From Desmodesmus armatus (Eukaryota > Chlorophyta > Chlorophyceae > Sphaeropleales > Scenedesmaceae): a DNA stretch of 64,000 bases. The position numbers were made by a program, and so were the translations under genes. Positions 59,645 through 64,000 of the stretch are shown piece by piece (the first letter of the stretch is position 1; each line of letters starts with the position of its first letter). Under the pieces are notes generated by a model. That model ran no database searches. It worked only from the letters and a program-made list of their open reading frames with translations, and was not told where the DNA came from. The stretch is taken from positions 124,001 to 188,000 of the forward strand of contig VIIQ02000608.1 in NCBI GenBank assembly GCA_007449985.2, in the 5' to 3' direction.

Positions 59645-60547
59645 TCCGCCACGGGGGTGCAAAAAATCAGCTACCCCGCATCGAGATCAGAACAGCCTGG
59701 GTTTGCACCCGTAACTAGCACCGCTCAGTACAAGATATATGCACCGCACCTCGACATGGAACGCAGCTTCGATGATTCAGAGTCCCGCGTTTCCCTCTCG
59801 GCGTCCCTGCTTCTGACAGGTCGGCGGGTCAGGTGCAGCTGTCGGCAGTTTGGCTGGCCGAAGTGTGCGGCAACGTCACCGCCCGCCTTGTCGTTGATAA
59901 TACGGCAACTACTGCCAAAGCATGTTGTGATGAACGAAACAGACTGATATACACCTCGCGCGCTGCAGCCCCGACTCGGTTGTTGCGTTGGTGCAACCGA
60001 TCTGTCGAATGTTGAGACCGATGGCCTGCGGGCCGTTGCTGCTCTGCGTTTTCAAAAGTCATCACGCATAAGCTATGGTTATCAGCAATGCTGCAAGACC
60101 CATGTCGCAATAAACAGCGTGATGTGTTGGCCTTGGGGTCGGCAGGTCATCACACCTTCTCACACCCCCTGTGGACACTGCCTACAGGCCCCCAGCAAGG
60201 TCGAACCTCTCGGGCAGGATCTGCCCAGTGCAGCAGCTGGCCAGACTGGCATTGGTGTTTCTGCATGTAATCATGGCCCACCATTCAATTCAGCCTGAAG
60301 TCAGCAGCACCTGGTCACAGCCTGCTACAGCTGCCCAATGACTCATTATGGTGGGGGTCCCTTCGGAGGGGTGGGAGGGACTTCGGCTCACGTGCAGGCA
60401 GGGAGGCACGGAATCAACAGCCAGCTTAGCAGCAAAGTGTGGCATCCCTGGGCTGATGCTGAAGACGACCACATCAAACCCAAAGGGGGAACCAGTCGGA
60501 ATACAACGAAATTGGTTGGCGGGCCGATATTGGGGGATACTGGCGGA
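59645..60547. repeat. Unit A, copy 2 (903 bp)
   Basis: Nearly identical to copy 1. It carries 'gcagcccc' at ~59966 and 'gatattggg' near its right end, the variant pair also found in copy 3. Confidence 0.95.
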
Positions 60548-60549
60548 TA

Positions 60550-61283
60550 GGGGATGCAGTAAGAAAGTCACACCTCATTCAGTGACTTACTCAACTAAAA
60601 TCACAGCTAAATGAACCAATGCCAGCAGCAACCTACACATCACAGCAGCCTGTGCAAGGTGTGAGCTGGACACCTTGATAGCAAGCACCATGGAGAAGTT
60701 AGGTATGGTGTGCTAGATGTTGGTGCAATGCTGTGCACCACTATCTTGCACACTCAAGAGGGGCAGCTGCAGCCACAGCCAGGCAGTTTCTGCTAGTGAC
60801 ACATACACCACAGACAGTAGTGCAGGAGAAGCAGCACAACTGAGCACAGCATCAAAGAATCAGACAATGTATGTGGTGGTGGCATGTAGTGTGACTCACA
60901 AGCAAGCCAGAAAAGAAGGTCCCACCCCCCACAACAAGTTGTTCAAAAACACACCATGCAACCTGCCATATCTAAGCTTAGTACCACACAGTAGGCATTG
61001 TCTGCTATGCAGCCCTGCCACTTGCTGAGGCTCAAGCCCCCAGCATGGCCAGTTACCAAGGGGCTGGCTGCACCACCCACCCCATACACGGATTTCACCC
61101 AACTGACCACCACGGACTCAAAACTGCACCAATGCTCATGAAATTTGGGGAGCAGCAATGGGACATGTTTGTACAAACACCCGTTATGACTGCTCTCTGA
61201 TGCTGTAAGCTCAGGCAAAGCAGTAGAGCCAAACGTGTGATAGGGGACTTTTCCTGCAATGGGTACTTTCTTTCTGCACCCTC
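60550..61283. mobile_element. Element B, copy 2 (734 bp)
   Basis: Nearly identical to copy 1, with TA on both sides (60548-60549 and 61284-61285), located exactly between two A units. Confidence 0.85.
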
Positions 61284-61285
61284 TA

Positions 61286-62188
61286 TCCGCCACGGGGGTG
61301 CAAAAAATCAGCTACCCCGCATCGAGATCAGAACAGCCTGGGTTTGCACCCGTAACTAGCACCGCTCAGTACAAGATATATGCACCGCACCTCGACATGG
61401 AACGCAGCTTCGATGATTCAGAGTCCCGCGTTTCCCTCTCGGCGTCCCTGCTTCTGACAGGTCGGCGGGTCAGGTGCAGCTGTCGGCAGTTTGGCTGGCC
61501 GAAGTGTGCGGCAACGTCACCGCCCGCCTTGTCGTTGATAATACGGCAACTACTGCCAAAGCATGTTGTGATGAACGAAACAGACTGATATACACCTCGC
61601 GCGCTGCAGCCCCGACTCGGTTGTTGCGTTGGTGCAACCGATCTGTCGAATGTTGAGACCGATGGCCTGCGGGCCGTTGCTGCTCTGCGTTTTCAAAAGT
61701 CATCACGCATAAGCTATGGTTATCAGCAATGCTGCAAGACCCATGTCGCAATAAACAGCGTGATGTGTTGGCCTTGGGGTCGGCAGGTCATCACACCTTC
61801 TCACACCCCCTGTGGACACTGCCTACAGGCCCCCAGCAAGGTCGAACCTCTCGGGCAGGATCTGCCCAGTGCAGCAGCTGGCCAGACTGGCATTGGTGTT
61901 TCTGCATGTAATCATGGCCCACCATTCAATTCAGCCTGAAGTCAGCAGCACCTGGTCACAGCCTGCTACAGCTGCCCAATGACTCATTATGGTGGGGGTC
62001 CCTTCGGAGGGGTGGGAGGGACTTCGGCTCACGTGCAGGCAGGGAGGCACGGAATCAACAGCCAGCTTAGCAGCAAAGTGTGGCATCCCTGGGCTGATGC
62101 TGAAGACGACCACATCAAACCCAAAGGGGGAACCAGTCGGAATACAACGAAATTGGTTGGCGGGCCGATATTGGGGGATACTGGCGGA
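61286..62188. repeat. Unit A, copy 3 (903 bp)
   Basis: Carries the same variant pair as copy 2 ('gcagcccc' and 'gatattggg') and, like copy 2, is followed by element B. Confidence 0.95.
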
Positions 62189-62190
62189 TA

Positions 62191-62924
62191 GGGGATGCAG
62201 TAAGAAAGTCACACCTCATTCAGTGACTTACTCAACTAAAATCACAGCTAAATGAACCAATGCCAGCAGCAACCTACACATCACAGCAGCCTGTGCAGGG
62301 TGTGAGCTGGACACCTTGATAGCAAGCACCATGGAGAAGTTAGGTATGGTGTGCTAGATGTTGGTGCAATGCTGTGCACCACTATCTTGCACACTCAAGA
62401 GGGGCAGCTGCAGCCACAGCCAGGCAGTTTCTGCTAGTGACACATACACCACAGACAGTAGTGCAGGAGAAGCAGCACAACTGAGCACAGCATCAAAGAA
62501 TCAGACAATGTATGTGGTGGTGGCATGTAGTGTGACTCACAAGCAAGCCAGAAAAGAAGGTCCCACCCCCCACAACAAGTTGTTCAAAAACACACCATGC
62601 AACCTGCCATATCTAAGCTTAGTACCACACAGTAGGCATTGTCTGCTATGCAGCCCTGCCACTTGCTGAGGCTCAAGCCCCCAGCATGGCCAGTTACCAA
62701 GGGGCTGGCTGCACCACCCACCCCATACACGGATTTCACCCAACTGACCACCACGGACTCAAAACTGCACCAATGCTCATGAAATTTGGGGAGCAGCAAT
62801 GGGACATGTTTGTACAAACACCCGTTATGACTGCTCTCTGATGCTGTAAGCTCAGGCAAAGCAGTAGAGCCAAACGTGTGATAGGGGACTTTTCCTGCAA
62901 TGGGTACTTTCTTTCTGCACCCTC
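62191..62924. mobile_element. Element B, copy 3 (734 bp)
   Basis: Nearly identical to copies 1 and 2, flanked by TA at 62189-62190 and 62925-62926. Confidence 0.85.
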
Positions 62925-62926
62925 TA

Positions 62927-63829
62927 TCCGCCACGGGGGTGCAAAAAATCAGCTACCCCGCATCGAGATCAGAACAGCCTGGGTTTGCACCCGTAACTAG
63001 CACCGCTCAGTACAAGATATATGCACCGCACCTCGACATGGAACGCAGCTTCGATGATTCAGAGTCCCGCGTTTCCCTCTCGGCGTCCCTGCTTCTGACA
63101 GGTCGGCGGGTCAGGTGCAGCTGTCGGCAGTTTGGCTGGCCGAAGTGTGCGGCAACGTCACCGCCCGCCTTGTCGTTGATAATACGGCAACTACTGCCAA
63201 AGCATGTTGTGATGAACGAAACAGACTGATATACACCTCGCGCGCTGCAACCCCGACTCGGTTGTTGCGTTGGTGCAACCGATCTGTCGAATGTTGAGAC
63301 CGATGGCCTGCGGGCCGTTGCTGCTCTGCGTTTTCAAAAGTCATCACGCATAAGCTATGGTTATCAGCAATGCTGCAAGACCCATGTCGCAATAAACAGC
63401 GTGATGTGTTGGCCTTGGGGTCGGCAGGTCATCACACCTTCTCACACCCCCTGTGGACACTGCCTACAGGCCCCCAGCAAGGTCGAACCTCTCGGGCAGG
63501 ATCTGCCCAGTGCAGCAGCTGGCCAGACTGGCATTGGTGTTTCTGCATGTAATCATGGCCCACCATTCAATTCAGCCTGAAGTCAGCAGCACCTGGTCAC
63601 AGCCTGCTACAGCTGCCCAATGACTCATTATGGTGGGGGTCCCTTCGGAGGGGTGGGAGGGACTTCGGCTCACGTGCAGGCAGGGAGGCACGGAATCAAC
63701 AGCCAGCTTAGCAGCAAAGTGTGGCATCCCTGGGCTGATGCTGAAGACGACCACATCAAACCCAAAGGGGGAACCAGTCGGAATACAACGAAATTGGTTG
63801 GCGGGCCGATAATGGGGGATACTGGCGGA
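62927..63829. repeat. Unit A, copy 4 (903 bp)
   Basis: Carries the variant pair of copy 1 ('gcaacccc' and 'gataatggg') and, like copy 1, is followed directly by another A unit. Confidence 0.95.
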
Positions 63830-63831
63830 TA

Positions 63832-64000
63832 TCCGCCACGGGGGTGCAAAAAATCAGCTACCCCGCATCGAGATCAGAACAGCCTGGGTTTGCACCCGTA
63901 ACTAGCACCGCTCAGTACAAGATATATGCACCGCACCTCGACATGGAACGCAGCTTCGATGATTCAGAGTCCCGCGTTTCCCTCTCGGCGTCCCTGCTTC
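63832..64000. repeat. Unit A, copy 5, cut by the window end
   Basis: The first 169 bp of unit A follow the palindromic A-A junction; the array continues beyond the window. Confidence 0.95.

Noticed and set aside
58172..62669. Identical 103-, 109-, 116- and 93-residue frames repeated through the array
   Set aside because: They recur only because the A and B units repeat; frames occur on both strands and resemble no protein.

Overview
The window is nuclear DNA of a eukaryote, most likely a green alga of the class Chlorophyceae. The support is dense short introns with GT-AG ends and (c)tgcag acceptors, CAG/CTG-rich low-complexity coding sequence, TGTAA-type polyadenylation motifs, a receptor-like TKL kinase with the algal 'GTVTHMP' activation segment, and no operon structure. 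The species cannot be named from the sequence. I rebuilt the genes exon by exon from splice sites, reading phase and family motifs. Every model below keeps a consistent phase from start to stop, but none has transcript support.

Layout. (1) 2-8261 (+): 3' part of a gene for a protein with 38 tandem 12-residue repeats, family unknown. (2) 9623-14328 (-): DUF2235 alpha/beta hydrolase. (3) 15926-31085 (+): a 32-exon gene joining, in one reading frame, a processive family-2 glycosyltransferase (BcsA-like cellulose/beta-glucan synthase) to a C-terminal GH9 'cellulase' module that has lost its catalytic carboxylates. (4) 35588-38225 (-): Gln/Ala-rich protein with one C-terminal RRM. (5) 39707-42578 (-): WDR74/Nsa1-like ribosome biogenesis WD-repeat protein. 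(6) 42947-44026 (+): small, probably organelle-targeted protein, divergent from WDR74 across about 370 bp. (7) 45174-54157 (+): receptor-like kinase with a duplicated ectodomain module; its seventh intron carries a 1567-bp non-autonomous CACTA transposon. (8) 57048-57995: inverted copy of the kinase 3' end, the tail of a tail-to-tail paralogue. (9) 58005-64000 (window end): an array built from a ~903-bp unit (A) and a 734-bp TIR element (B) in the order B-A-A-B-A-B-A-A, every junction sharing a TA dinucleotide.

The main biological story is the synthase. GT2 enzymes of this kind polymerise and extrude beta-glucan through their own membrane channel. GH9 proteins such as plant KORRIGAN assist as separate enzymes. 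Here the GH9 fold is tethered where the polymer should emerge and is predicted to be catalytically dead, so it may be a chain-handling domain rather than a hydrolase. The second story is the dodecapeptide-repeat protein, whose 12-residue register survives all its inferred splice junctions. The third is the nested transposon/satellite region at the right end, which appears to interrupt an intron of a kinase paralogue.
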